This document shows, piece by piece, positions 28,941-37,337 of a DNA stretch of 64,000 nt; position 1 is the stretch's first letter; the number at the start of each line of letters is the position of its first letter. This DNA comes from Candidatus Bathyarchaeota archaeon (lineage in GTDB: Archaea > Thermoproteota > Bathyarchaeia > Bathyarchaeales > Bathycorpusculaceae): positions 245,101-309,100 of the forward strand of contig JAOZHX010000022.1 in assembly GCA_026014665.1 (NCBI GenBank). The letters run 5' to 3'. The notes under the pieces are model-generated. The model made no database searches. It saw nothing but the letters and a program-made list of their open reading frames with translations, and had not been told where the DNA came from. A program made the translations under genes and the position numbers.

Positions 28941-29390
28941 ATGCCATTTAGAGACAAGGAAGAATACGCAAAATACCAGCGAGATTATCGTTGGAAAAGG
29001 ATGAACGAAGGGTTATGTTATCTTTGTGGCCACCCGAAGGGTGAATCAAAAAGTAAGTGGATGTGTACCGATTGCCTGAAAAAAGTAAACCAGCGGTCGC
29101 AAGAATGGACCAAACGGATAAAGAAAGAAGTAATCACAGCTTATGGTGGCAAATGTGTTTGCTGTGGAGAAACAAGCCTTGGCTTCCTGACAATTGACCA
29201 CATCAATAATGATGGAAGCATACACCGGCGGAAAATGGGTAGGCGAGATTGGGGCGGAAAAATACTCTATCAATGGCTAAGAAAACAGAATTATCCAACT
29301 GGATTCCAAGTAATGTGCTTTAACTGCAATCTTGGTCGTAGTATCAATAAGGGCGTCTGTCCACATAAGGAAATGCAATATGAATTTTGA
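28941..29390 (+). CDS. HNH endonuclease-like zinc protein
   Basis: Two zinc ribbons (CYLCG ... CTDC and CVCCGE ... CFNCN) flank the core TIDHINNDGS, which holds the HNH histidine pair and asparagine. This is typical of viral HNH nucleases. It could cut DNA during packaging, or act as a homing or free-standing nuclease. Its last eleven bases overlap the ATPase gene. Confidence 0.82.
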   Translation: MPFRDKEEYAKYQRDYRWKRMNEGLCYLCGHPKGESKSKWMCTDCLKKVNQRSQEWTKRIKKEVITAYGGKCVCCGETSLGFLTIDHINNDGSIHRRKMGRRDWGGKILYQWLRKQNYPTGFQVMCFNCNLGRSINKGVCPHKEMQYEF

Positions 29391-30060
29391 CTTTGTGAAA
29401 ACGTGGAGTAAACCCGCTAGTTTCCGTGCTCAGTCGGTTATCGGCAGCTTTACTCTTGTTGACTGTAAGATGGAGAAGCGCTTCACTGGGCAGCTTCCAA
29501 TCGAGGCTGAACCTTGGCAAATCGGTGTTATCGTCGGTCGCAGTGGTACCGGCAAGACAAGTATTGCTAAAACGCTTTTCCCTGACAGCTACATCAAAGC
29601 CTTCACTTACACTCATGAGTCAATATTGGATGATTTTCCCGAAGGGCTGCAAGTTAACGAGATAACCAAGAACCTCTGCAGCGTCGGTTTCGCCTCGCCT
29701 CCAGATTGGCTAAAAAGCTACGACGCGTTAAGCCAGGGCGAGAAGATGCGGGTAGACATTGCAAGGGCGCTTTGCTTAGATCAGCCGCTTATCGTTTTTG
29801 ATGAATTCACAAGCGTAGTTGACCGCGAGGTTGCAAAGGTAAGCGCCTACGCTATAAGCAAAGCCATCCGAAGAACCGCCAAGAAGTTCATAGCTGTAAC
29901 CTGCCACTATGATGTAGTCGATTGGTTGGACCCTGATTGGGTTTTCTGCACTGACACCATGGAGTTTAGCCGAAAAAAAGAAGTCGGCCGCCCGTTGAAC
30001 TCGCGGTTTATCGGTGCGGCGCTGCCATGTGGCAAACCTTTAGGCACTATCACTATCTAA
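29380..30060 (+). CDS. Viral ABC-type ATPase, first half of an ATPase-GNAT frameshift pair
   Basis: The ATG at 29380 begins a 226-residue protein with Walker A GRSGTGKTSIAK, the ABC signature-like YDALSQGEKMRVDIARAL, Walker B LIVFDEFTSVVD and an H-loop in TCHYD. Known relatives continue as RPP-[IV]-EL-A-x-YRC and then a GNAT domain in one chain. Here the zero frame instead ends in a different tail (GRPLNSRFIG ...), while the -1 frame encodes exactly RSRPPVELAVYRC. A slippery heptamer at 29973 joins the two. Confidence 0.85.
   Translation: MNFDFVKTWSKPASFRAQSVIGSFTLVDCKMEKRFTGQLPIEAEPWQIGVIVGRSGTGKTSIAKTLFPDSYIKAFTYTHESILDDFPEGLQVNEITKNLCSVGFASPPDWLKSYDALSQGEKMRVDIARALCLDQPLIVFDEFTSVVDREVAKVSAYAISKAIRRTAKKFIAVTCHYDVVDWLDPDWVFCTDTMEFSRKKEVGRPLNSRFIGAALPCGKPLGTITI
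29973..29979 (+). promoter_or_regulatory. Slippery heptamer A-AAA-AAA for -1 frameshifting
   Basis: In the ATPase frame the codons are CGA AAA AAA GAA. A -1 slip on the two lysine codons continues as AGA AGT CGG CCG CCC, entering the GNAT frame. The product would be an ATPase-GNAT fusion matching related single-chain proteins. A sequencing error in the run of seven A is the alternative. Confidence 0.6.
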
Positions 30061-30440
30061 ACGGCAGCTTAGGCGCAGGCGTCCACTGCTACGTCGCCAT
30101 GTACCAGTTTAAGCCCGTCGGGTTCATTGCAGTTGCGCATGTCCGTATGCGGTCGCATTATTACCGTGTTAGCCGCCTCGTTGTGCTGCCTGATTATCAG
30201 GGCATAGGCATCGGCAAACGCCTGCTGAACTTCATTGCCGAGCTTTATACTTCCCAAACGAAACTGCCGTTCTACCTTGTAACGAGCAATCCTCAGCTTG
30301 TGCGGGGAGACTTGGGCAACTGGGTTATCAAGCGTGTTGGGCATGGCAGCCACGGAAGGGGCGACACAAGAATCAACAAGGGATTAGTAAAATCGAACAG
30401 TAGAGGACGCTTAACGGTCTCGCTGAAGTATGTGCCTTAA
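30027..30440 (+). CDS. GNAT/Mom-like acyltransferase, second half of the pair
   Basis: From the ATG at 30027, or by frameshift from 29980, the protein has the GNAT core. It contains FRHYHYLNG at the N-terminus, VGFIAVAHV, YRVSRLVVLPDYQGIGIGKRLLNFI (the acetyl-CoA loop V-x-P-x-x-Q-x-x-G-x-G) and FYLVTSNPQ. The bacteriophage Mu Mom enzyme, which modifies adenine in DNA, belongs to this superfamily. The genetic link to ParB-like, HNH and ATPase genes suggests DNA modification here, but the substrate is unproven. Confidence 0.8.
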   Translation: MWQTFRHYHYLNGSLGAGVHCYVAMYQFKPVGFIAVAHVRMRSHYYRVSRLVVLPDYQGIGIGKRLLNFIAELYTSQTKLPFYLVTSNPQLVRGDLGNWVIKRVGHGSHGRGDTRINKGLVKSNSRGRLTVSLKYVP

Positions 30441-30471
30441 CGACATTAGTCTTAGCATTAACATAATAGCG

Positions 30472-30969
30472 CTATGTCGGAGGATTGACGGGATGATTAG
30501 AGATTGCATAGACCCTGTTGTTCCATTCCATCAGTACGATTTTTTTATTATGCTTCTCCCAAGAACTAATGAGAATTAATCTACCGAGACACATAGTGAA
30601 AGTAGCTGAGATAGTAAAAACAACCAAGCTGTTGCCTAAATCAGGGAGCTTATAATAAATGGCAAAAAAAGCCCAGATAAGAAACACTGCAAAACCAGAA
30701 AATAAAGCATAATATGTACGCTTAGAGCCAAGCCCCCGAAATTCATTCTTCTCGCTCAGGATTTTCAGTTGGTCCTTAGTGTACAAATTTCCAGCAAATA
30801 CACCAAACGCTAAGCCCAAAAGTAGCGCTAGAACTACTATGGCTAACGACGTTGAATTAACTGGATTAAAAATGGGAATATCGATAATCAGGAATACGAC
30901 CCCTGAAAAGATTGAGCCGCTTAGAATGAGTGCCACAAGAGTTGAATCAAATGCTCTTATTGCCATCAT
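30472..30969 (-). CDS. Four-helix membrane protein, opposite-strand cargo gene
   Basis: The 165-residue protein has four predicted transmembrane helices in two pairs, with a charged cytoplasmic loop (KDQLKILSEKNEFRGLGSKR). It is transcribed against the surrounding viral genes, from its own AT-rich promoter region near 30985. Such lone inverted genes in provirus blocks are usually expressed during lysogeny; a superinfection-exclusion role is possible but unproven. Confidence 0.65.
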   Translation of the reverse strand: MMAIRAFDSTLVALILSGSIFSGVVFLIIDIPIFNPVNSTSLAIVVLALLLGLAFGVFAGNLYTKDQLKILSEKNEFRGLGSKRTYYALFSGFAVFLIWAFFAIYYKLPDLGNSLVVFTISATFTMCLGRLILISSWEKHNKKIVLMEWNNRVYAISNHPVNPPT

Positions 30970-31076
30970 AGATTCCTAACATTCATTATCTAAATACCTT
31001 TGATTTATGCTTTGGGATTTAATAACGGGAACTCTCAAAAGCAATTTTCCAGGAAACTTGGGAAAGGGCGATATTT

Positions 31077-31595
31077 TTGAATGCTAATACGCTTGAAAGA
31101 CGCTTAGAATTGTTAAAGGACGAAGGAAACGGCTTAAACAAGCGTGAAATTGTCCAAGATTTAACCCAAAAATTCAACTGTTCAGATAGTACAGTCTATA
31201 ATGATTTTGCCACTCGGTCCACTTGGCAGCCGCTTGTGCAGGAAATTGCGGCTTCTCTGTTTAAGATACAGAACCGTCATGAGCAGCTCTACCGCAAAGC
31301 CAGCTTCATGTACACGCAGGCCAAAAGCGACCGAGCGCGGATTGCCGCTTTGAATCTTATGCGCCAAATAAACATTGAACTCGCAGAGCTCAGCGGCGCT
31401 AAACCTTCTGAGCAGGCGGCGACTGAAGAAATCAGCATCCGATGGGAAGACCCGGAAGTATGCAAAAAACAATACTCATCCACTACAAGCCCCACCCTGG
31501 ACAACTCCAGTTCCACTTTTGCCCCGCCCGTTTCCGAGTGCTTAACTGTGGAAGGCGCTGGGGTAAAACCGTCTGTGGCGCCAACGAATTCATAA
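31077..31595 (+). CDS. Terminase small subunit-like protein
   Basis: An N-terminal helix-turn-helix (KREIVQDLTQKFNCSDSTVYNDFATR) is followed by a helical oligomerisation segment and a disordered tail. The position just before the large terminase fits a DNA-recognising small subunit. Its last 136 bases overlap the large subunit gene in another frame, so the tail after about residue 128 may be a by-product of overlap. It would bind viral DNA and start packaging. Confidence 0.75.
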   Translation: MNANTLERRLELLKDEGNGLNKREIVQDLTQKFNCSDSTVYNDFATRSTWQPLVQEIAASLFKIQNRHEQLYRKASFMYTQAKSDRARIAALNLMRQINIELAELSGAKPSEQAATEEISIRWEDPEVCKKQYSSTTSPTLDNSSSTFAPPVSECLTVEGAGVKPSVAPTNS

Positions 31596-32692
31596 GGCAA
31601 ATGTGGCGGCAAGGCGAAGGACGAGAAAAGACGGGCATCGTCGGTTTTGCTGTGGCGCCGACTTATTGGCATACGCAGCGGCAGTGGAGTGAATTCTTCA
31701 ATTACTGCCCCGCTGAGCTTATCGAGGAGATTCACCGAGCCGACCGCCACGTGCTCCTGAAGGGCAAGCGGAATATCTGGTTTAAGAGCGCCGACAACCC
31801 TGACTCGCTAAGAAGCCAAGGCATCAAAGTCCTATGGGTTGACGAAGGCGCACAGATTGCTGAGGAAGCCTGGACTTTGGCGCTTAGGCCTGCGTTGATG
31901 GATGAGAAAGGCATCGCATTCTTCACCGGCACCCCACGGGGACACAACTGGTACTTCCAACTCTGGACACGCGGACAAGACCCTTCGCAGAAGGATTACA
32001 AGAGCTGGAGTTTCCCAAGCAGCAGCAACCCGTATTTGGATCCTGTCGAGATTGCTGCCTTCGCGCGGGACATGCCTGAGCTGGCTTACCGCCAAGAGGT
32101 CCTCGCCGAATTTCTTGAGGACGTTGGCAGTGTTTTTCGAGGCGTTGACCGCATAGTTAAGGGCACCCTTGAGCCGCCAAACCGCTTCAAGCAATATGTT
32201 ATGGGCGCGGACCTTGCCAAGCTCGAAGACTTCACAGTCCTATGCGTCCTCGATGCTGAAGGGTGTTTGGTGGCTTTTGACCGTTTCAGCGAACTCGACT
32301 GGGTTTTCCAGCGCAAACGCATCGTTCAACTTGCCCAGCGCTATGACGCAAGGCTGCTCATCGACAGCACAGGAGTCGGCGACCCAGTCTGCGACGAACT
32401 CTACCGAGAAAACGTCCGGGTCGAGGGCTACAAGTTCACCAACGCAACCAAGAAAGACCTCATAGAAAACCTCAGCATAATGATAGAGAACCAGCAGCTA
32501 ACCATCCCCAACATCCCCGAACTAATCAACGAACTAAAACTCTATGGCTACAAGACCACGGCTAGCGGCAACGTGCAGTATGGAGCACCCGAAGGCTACC
32601 ATGACGACTGCGTCGTGGCTTTGGCATTGGCTGCTTGGCAACTAAAGCGTTCTCCACCTCCGGGAATAGGCGCAGGCTTTGTCCCTCACTAA
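31460..32692 (+). CDS. terL: Terminase large subunit (packaging ATPase/nuclease)
   Basis: The 410-residue protein has an N-terminal ATPase with Walker A CGRRWGKTVCG near residue 32 and Walker B VLWVDEGAQ. FFTGTPRG forms the coupling motif. A C-terminal RNase H-like nuclease follows, with acidic residues in MGADLAKLEDFT, LLIDSTGVGDP and GYHDDCVVALALA. It powers DNA packaging and cuts the genome. The ATG at 31460 is preferred to an upstream in-frame codon at 31442. Confidence 0.94.
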   Translation: MQKTILIHYKPHPGQLQFHFCPARFRVLNCGRRWGKTVCGANEFIRQMWRQGEGREKTGIVGFAVAPTYWHTQRQWSEFFNYCPAELIEEIHRADRHVLLKGKRNIWFKSADNPDSLRSQGIKVLWVDEGAQIAEEAWTLALRPALMDEKGIAFFTGTPRGHNWYFQLWTRGQDPSQKDYKSWSFPSSSNPYLDPVEIAAFARDMPELAYRQEVLAEFLEDVGSVFRGVDRIVKGTLEPPNRFKQYVMGADLAKLEDFTVLCVLDAEGCLVAFDRFSELDWVFQRKRIVQLAQRYDARLLIDSTGVGDPVCDELYRENVRVEGYKFTNATKKDLIENLSIMIENQQLTIPNIPELINELKLYGYKTTASGNVQYGAPEGYHDDCVVALALAAWQLKRSPPPGIGAGFVPH

Positions 32693-32707
32693 CTTAATGG
32701 TGATTGT

Positions 32708-32881
32708 ATGACTGAAGAAACAATCCTAACCGCAACCGACCAAACCATGCCCCAAGTTAAGGCGTTAGGTTTAGCGTTGAACTGCAAAGCGGCTGATTTA
32801 CATGTCTACTTGGACGGCGTTGACATAACCAAGAACGTGGTCTGGGGCGAACTAAAGGTCACTTTTGAGAAAAAGCAGTAG
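32708..32881 (+). CDS. Small viral protein between terminase and portal
   Basis: A 57-residue reading frame begins MTEETILTATDQ and ends VTFEKKQ. It fills the gap between terminase and portal in the same direction, with GGTGATTGT just before the ATG. The second half (LHVYLDGVDITKNVVWGELKV) looks beta-rich. No family is recognised. Confidence 0.6.
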   Translation: MTEETILTATDQTMPQVKALGLALNCKAADLHVYLDGVDITKNVVWGELKVTFEKKQ

Positions 32882-32900
32882 CGTTTGCTGGTTTTGATTT

Positions 32901-34238
32901 ATGCCTCATAGAAGTCTTGTTAGCATTAGCCCTTTGCTGGCCAACCGTGAAGCCCCAGCAAATGTCAGCTTAAAGCAGATGCAGCAGGAGATTCCTTACA
33001 ACTGGAAAGACGACGACGTCCTCTGGGGCTACATGAACCAGTTCAAAATCAGCGCTTCTGGTGCAGGCTTCATCTCGCCGCCGTACACGGCGTTTTGGGA
33101 CCGCATCTGGGGCGCAACCCCCGTTGAGGACCTGCCCAAATACAAGGACCTCTACAATTTCACGCCCTACATCAAAGCAAGCATAGACGTAACCGTCAAC
33201 CTAACCCTAAGCAACGGCTTCGAATTAGAAGGCAGCACACCGGAAATCAGGCAGTGGCTCACTGATTGGCTGGACGAGCATGATTTCCTGCAGACTGCAC
33301 GAATAACCCTGACCGACGAGTTGGTGTTTGGGAACGGCGAGTTTGAGATTTGCCGAGACAAAGACCAAAACGGGAACGTCATAACGCCGCCTGAGGATTG
33401 GTGGCTTAAAAGCTTAGACCCAGTCCACATCCGTGTTCGCCGAGACCAGTACGGCAACATCTTCGGCTACATCCAACTGTTAACTTTTCCGCCAGTCGCT
33501 TTCCCCGCTCAAGACATTGTCCACTACAAGTACGGCGCTAAGAGCTGGTGGTATGAATACAGCTACGGCACAAGCCTGCTGCGTCCGCTGCTTTTGGTTC
33601 AGGCTTACATTGACAGTTTCCAGCGGGACATGGCAACCATAATGGCCGTCTACACCAAACCCATGCTCGTAATCAAAGCAGGCACGCCCGAACGCCCCTT
33701 CACCGACCCCCAGCGTGAAGCGCTCCAAGAAACCTTCGCCAAACGTGGACCTGCCACAGACGTAGTTGTGAGAGGCGACATCGACGTTAGCAGCATGCAG
33801 AGCATGACCCGCCAAATCAACGTTGACTGGTGGATCAAGTACCTGCATGACCAGCGCCAAGCCGTCTTGGGTGTCCCAAAAATCTTCTTAGGCGAAAGTG
33901 AAGGCACCAACCGAGCCACAGCCGACATAGTTATGCAGGAATACGTCTCCCGACTGCGGATGCTGCAGGAGAATTTTGGGGACACAACCGAAACCCGCCT
34001 CTTCAAAGAGTTGGTTGACGCCAAATTCGGAGCGGGCAAAGAGATTCCACACATAAAGTGGCGCCCCATTTGGGAGCCAAGCCTTGCAGAGAAAGCTAAA
34101 CTGCTCACTGACCTGGCAGCCAGAAATATCATCGCTAGGAGCGAGGCAAGAGCGCAACTTGGGTTCGCTGAGGCTTTGCCTGCTGACCTGAAAGATAATC
34201 CAGCCACAGCTTTACAAACGCAGCCAGCAACTCAGTGA
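32901..34238 (+). CDS. Portal protein
   Basis: The 445-residue protein has the order and motifs of phage portals. These include LYNFTPYIKASIDVTVNLTLSNGFE in the wing, KSLDPVHIRVRRDQYGNIFGYIQ, VHYKYG and the clip/stem region LGVPKIFLGESEGTNRATAD, where portals carry the stem helix followed by ERLF-like segments (DTTETRLFKELVD). It forms the dodecameric ring through which DNA enters and leaves the capsid. Confidence 0.92.
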   Translation: MPHRSLVSISPLLANREAPANVSLKQMQQEIPYNWKDDDVLWGYMNQFKISASGAGFISPPYTAFWDRIWGATPVEDLPKYKDLYNFTPYIKASIDVTVNLTLSNGFELEGSTPEIRQWLTDWLDEHDFLQTARITLTDELVFGNGEFEICRDKDQNGNVITPPEDWWLKSLDPVHIRVRRDQYGNIFGYIQLLTFPPVAFPAQDIVHYKYGAKSWWYEYSYGTSLLRPLLLVQAYIDSFQRDMATIMAVYTKPMLVIKAGTPERPFTDPQREALQETFAKRGPATDVVVRGDIDVSSMQSMTRQINVDWWIKYLHDQRQAVLGVPKIFLGESEGTNRATADIVMQEYVSRLRMLQENFGDTTETRLFKELVDAKFGAGKEIPHIKWRPIWEPSLAEKAKLLTDLAARNIIARSEARAQLGFAEALPADLKDNPATALQTQPATQ

Positions 34239-34244
34239 TACCAA

Positions 34245-35414
34245 TTATTGGCGAGTAGCCCTCTTCCATTTTGTCAGTAACGCGATTAAAGTAGCAGCTA
34301 TCAAGAGAACGGCAGGAGCTATCCACCACTGGAACTCGGCAACTGAAGGCGATGGAGATGGAGAAGTGCTTTCGGTAGTGCTCGGCTGCGGTTGGATAAT
34401 GGTTCCATTGTAACCTGCGGGTACGTATTGCTCGGTTAATTCATAAAAGCCCTCGTTTGCTTGCGCTATTCCACCCACTGTGAATATGGTGTCGTTGGCA
34501 TTGACGGCAGCTAAGTATTCTGTTACATAGTCATGCGTTGTTGGGAAAGCGGCACCACTTGTCCACTCATCAATTGTAGGGTCGTAGATTTGCGTTGCAT
34601 CTATTGGCCCATTCAACCGACCGCCAATGACATAGATGCGTTTGGGTGCATTCACCCCGGTCGTTGCCGCAGAGACTGCTTGGACCGTAAGTACTGGAAG
34701 AGACTTGCCTGTGCTCCAGATGTTAGTGTCGACATCGTATATTTGCAGAGCAGTGGTGAAAGGTGACTGCTCGCCAGCTTGCCTCTCTCCGCCTGCGATG
34801 TATATTTTGTTGTCCAGAGCAGCAGAGGCGTAAGAAAAAACAGGTGTGGGAATTGGTGCTGCAATAGTCCAGGAGTTATTTGAGGGGTCATAAACCTCAG
34901 TGACGTTTGTAAGGGCTGGACCACTTGGAGCAAGATTATCTACTAACCCGCTTATCACGTAGATTTTTCCATTTACTGTGTTGGCTTGCATTGAAGTTCG
35001 AGGCGTAGGCATAGATGCTTTAGTTGTCCAGGTGTCGGTGGCAGGATCATACATTTCATTTGTACCTGTTATCAGTGATTTACCGCTGCTTGAGTCGTAG
35101 CCGGTAATGCCGCCAATAGCGTAGACCTTATCCTGATACTGGGCTATCGTGAATCTTACACGGGCGGTCGGCATTGGAGTTTTTAAAGTCCAACGGTCAG
35201 TTTCAGGGTTATAGGCGTAGGTAAGTGCTTTTTGGTGGTCGTCTACACCGAAAGCGTAGATTTGCCCGTTAATATCAGCCAAACCATAAACGTTCATCGC
35301 CACTGGAATAGGCGCCCTTGCAACCCAGTAGTCATCAGAAGCACTTGCAGGCTCGACAATAATTACGGCTGAGATAGCGAAAAGAAGGATGATTGTAACT
35401 GTCGCTTTTCTCAA
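34245..35414 (-). CDS. Secreted Kelch-repeat protein, opposite-strand cargo within the provirus
   Basis: A signal peptide (MRKATVTIILLFAISAVIIVEPASA) is followed by about six Kelch blades and a Thr/Ser/Pro linker (STTESTSPSPSPS). One transmembrane helix and a KWKRATRQ tail end the protein. It closely resembles the cellular Kelch genes at 5046 and 18082 but sits between portal and protease genes, facing the other way with a 6-base gap to the portal stop. It looks like a host-derived cargo gene that could change the lysogen surface. Confidence 0.9.
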   Translation of the reverse strand: MRKATVTIILLFAISAVIIVEPASASDDYWVARAPIPVAMNVYGLADINGQIYAFGVDDHQKALTYAYNPETDRWTLKTPMPTARVRFTIAQYQDKVYAIGGITGYDSSSGKSLITGTNEMYDPATDTWTTKASMPTPRTSMQANTVNGKIYVISGLVDNLAPSGPALTNVTEVYDPSNNSWTIAAPIPTPVFSYASAALDNKIYIAGGERQAGEQSPFTTALQIYDVDTNIWSTGKSLPVLTVQAVSAATTGVNAPKRIYVIGGRLNGPIDATQIYDPTIDEWTSGAAFPTTHDYVTEYLAAVNANDTIFTVGGIAQANEGFYELTEQYVPAGYNGTIIQPQPSTTESTSPSPSPSVAEFQWWIAPAVLLIAATLIALLTKWKRATRQ

Positions 35415-35478
35415 ACTATTGTATCCCCCTAAAAATGGAATATAAGATTGTTAATAAAATTTAAGGAAATTAAAGGGA

Positions 35479-35802
35479 ATGATCGGTTTCTCAGAAAGTG
35501 ATCAGTCAATAAGATTCACTGTGCTTGAAAGCAGCCGAGAGCTTGAAAGAAGCAAACTCAAACCCTTAACGGCGGGCGTGCAGGTGATGTTCTGCCGCTT
35601 CCGAGGCTGCCAAAGATGGGAAATTCAGGCCTTCCTCTTCGACAAAGCAGTATTCAAGAATCAACAGGAAGCCAGGACATTCTTGGATAAGCACTTCAAA
35701 ACCGAGATTTCCAGTCTTCTTGATTACCGAGCGTTCAACGAGAAACGCCGACGCTTGCTCAATGCATGGATGAAAGCAAGCGAGCTAAAACAAAAGGGGT
35801 GA
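35479..35802 (+). CDS. Hypothetical viral protein before the prohead protease
   Basis: A 107-residue protein with an N-terminal mixed alpha/beta part (IRFTVLESSRELERSK, VMFCRFRGCQRWEIQAFLFDK) and a basic helical C-terminus. It ends four bases before the protease gene and belongs to the head module. No family is recognised. Confidence 0.65.
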   Translation: MIGFSESDQSIRFTVLESSRELERSKLKPLTAGVQVMFCRFRGCQRWEIQAFLFDKAVFKNQQEARTFLDKHFKTEISSLLDYRAFNEKRRRLLNAWMKASELKQKG

Positions 35803-35806
35803 GAGC

Positions 35807-36880
35807 ATGACTTTTCAACTGAAGTATTATGCGCCTTTCAAGGCAGCCGAAGGCATAAACGCAGACCTAGCGCTCAAAGAAGGCATTCTACCCATCGAGG
35901 GCACAGCTATTGATACTTCGGTTAATGCTAACAAGTGGCAAGTGCCAGCTGAAGACTTAGACTTCTTCACCGCTTCACTCAAGGGAGCCCAGCTAAGAAT
36001 TGACCACGCCGAATCCGTTTTGAGCATAGTCGGCAAAGTTCCCGAAGCCATCCGCAGCGGCAACCAAGTCTATTTCCAAGCTGAGGTTGGCGAGCCTTCA
36101 ATTATTCCCAAAATTCTGCGTGGCTACGTTAACCACGTTAGTGTTCAGGTGGACAGTGACGACACAGAATGCAGCGTCTGCGGAAAACAGACCCGCATAG
36201 AAGGTATTCTTACCCATTTGTGTGCTGGCGCCTGGGAGATTGTCCACAAACCCCGCGTACGCGAACTCAGCATAGTGGCCAGCCCAGCCTACAAGAACAC
36301 CGCTTTTCACCCTGTGGGGTTCGCGGCGGCTATGGCTCTTTCACAGTTATCGAGAGGTAACAAAGATGTGGGTTCTAAGGGAGACCTGCAAGAACCTGAA
36401 AACAAACCAGAAAGCAAACACGACAAGGTGAAGCAAATGTCTCAAGCACAAACCCCTGAGGCAAATGCTTCGTCTGTTCAAGCGCTAACACAGCCATCGA
36501 GCTTAACTGCTGGAAAGAAAGCAGGCGACTTGACCTATCAGGAGCTTATGGATCAGATGCAGAGCCTCAACAAACAAATTGAGACGGCTTCTGACGCTGA
36601 AATCGAAGCCATCAAGTCTAAGATTGCAGAGATTGACGCTGAAGTCGGCAAGCGTGCCACCAAGAAGGCGTTAACTCAGAAGCTAAACGAGATGTCTCGT
36701 AAACTCAGCGAATCCGCAGAAGACGCAGAGGACGCATGTAACAAGCCATCCGCATCCGTGTCTAAGCAGGCTCCGAAAGGCCAAGGCATAATCGCGACGC
36801 AGGAGCCAGTTCAAGGCGCTAACCTTGGCTGGTTCCAAGACCTGCTCAAAGCCAACAGCAAACTCAAAGGCATGCAATAG
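35807..36880 (+). CDS. Prohead maturation protease fused to scaffold
   Basis: Residues 25-165 fit the herpesvirus/U35-like prohead protease fold. His67 sits in LRIDHAESVLSIVGKV, Ser112 in YVNHVSVQV, and ELSIVASPAYKNT closes the domain. A zinc-finger-like insertion (Cys122, Cys125, His137, Cys139) interrupts the barrel just after the serine strand. Residues about 185-357 are a charged, coiled-coil scaffold domain. The protein would organise capsid assembly, then cleave itself and the scaffold. Confidence 0.87.
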   Translation: MTFQLKYYAPFKAAEGINADLALKEGILPIEGTAIDTSVNANKWQVPAEDLDFFTASLKGAQLRIDHAESVLSIVGKVPEAIRSGNQVYFQAEVGEPSIIPKILRGYVNHVSVQVDSDDTECSVCGKQTRIEGILTHLCAGAWEIVHKPRVRELSIVASPAYKNTAFHPVGFAAAMALSQLSRGNKDVGSKGDLQEPENKPESKHDKVKQMSQAQTPEANASSVQALTQPSSLTAGKKAGDLTYQELMDQMQSLNKQIETASDAEIEAIKSKIAEIDAEVGKRATKKALTQKLNEMSRKLSESAEDAEDACNKPSASVSKQAPKGQGIIATQEPVQGANLGWFQDLLKANSKLKGMQ

Positions 36881-36889
36881 GTGACCCAC

Positions 36890-37327
36890 ATGAGTTTAGA
36901 AGGAACAACCGCACTCATCAGCGACCGCTACCTCATCACAGCTGAAGTCGATTCTGGAGCAACAGTCACTGCAGGAAACGTTGTCTACATCAGCGCCGCA
37001 GGCTACATCCCCAAAGTCAAAGCAACCGACGGCGTCCGAAAAGACGTCATAGGCGTAGCCCTGACAAGCGGAACTGCTGGCAAAAAAATAACCGTCATCT
37101 GCAGAGGCTTAGTCCGAGTCACTGTTTCTGGCGCTGTCTCCGCAGGCCAACGAATTACAAGTTGGTCAAACGGTGCAGTAGCTGGAATCGCCGCCATGAC
37201 TGCCCCGGCATCTTACGTTCAAGCCACTGTACAGACTGAACTCGACAAGACCGAGCAGTGGATCGGCAGAGCATTAACTTCTGGCACTGACACCGTCATC
37301 TACGCTTTGCTCAGCTGCCTTCCCTAG
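36890..37327 (+). CDS. Capsid decoration (cement) protein, DUF2190-like
   Basis: The 145-residue protein is Gly/Ala/Thr/Val-rich and beta-structured, with the pattern DSGATVTAGNVVYI ... GVALTSGTAGKKITVICRGLVRV ... AGQRI. This is typical of DUF2190 cement proteins that sit on HK97-like capsids. GGTGACC before ATG 36890 supports that start over the frame opening at 36881. It lies between protease and major capsid genes, as expected. Confidence 0.8.
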   Translation: MSLEGTTALISDRYLITAEVDSGATVTAGNVVYISAAGYIPKVKATDGVRKDVIGVALTSGTAGKKITVICRGLVRVTVSGAVSAGQRITSWSNGAVAGIAAMTAPASYVQATVQTELDKTEQWIGRALTSGTDTVIYALLSCLP

Positions 37328-37337
37328 GTGAATTTGT

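Noticed and set aside
31430..31600. Possible frameshift fusion between small and large terminase at AAAAAA
   Set aside because: The A run is preceded by C, so it is not a proper X-XXY-YYZ heptamer, and the large subunit has its own ATG in a suitable place.
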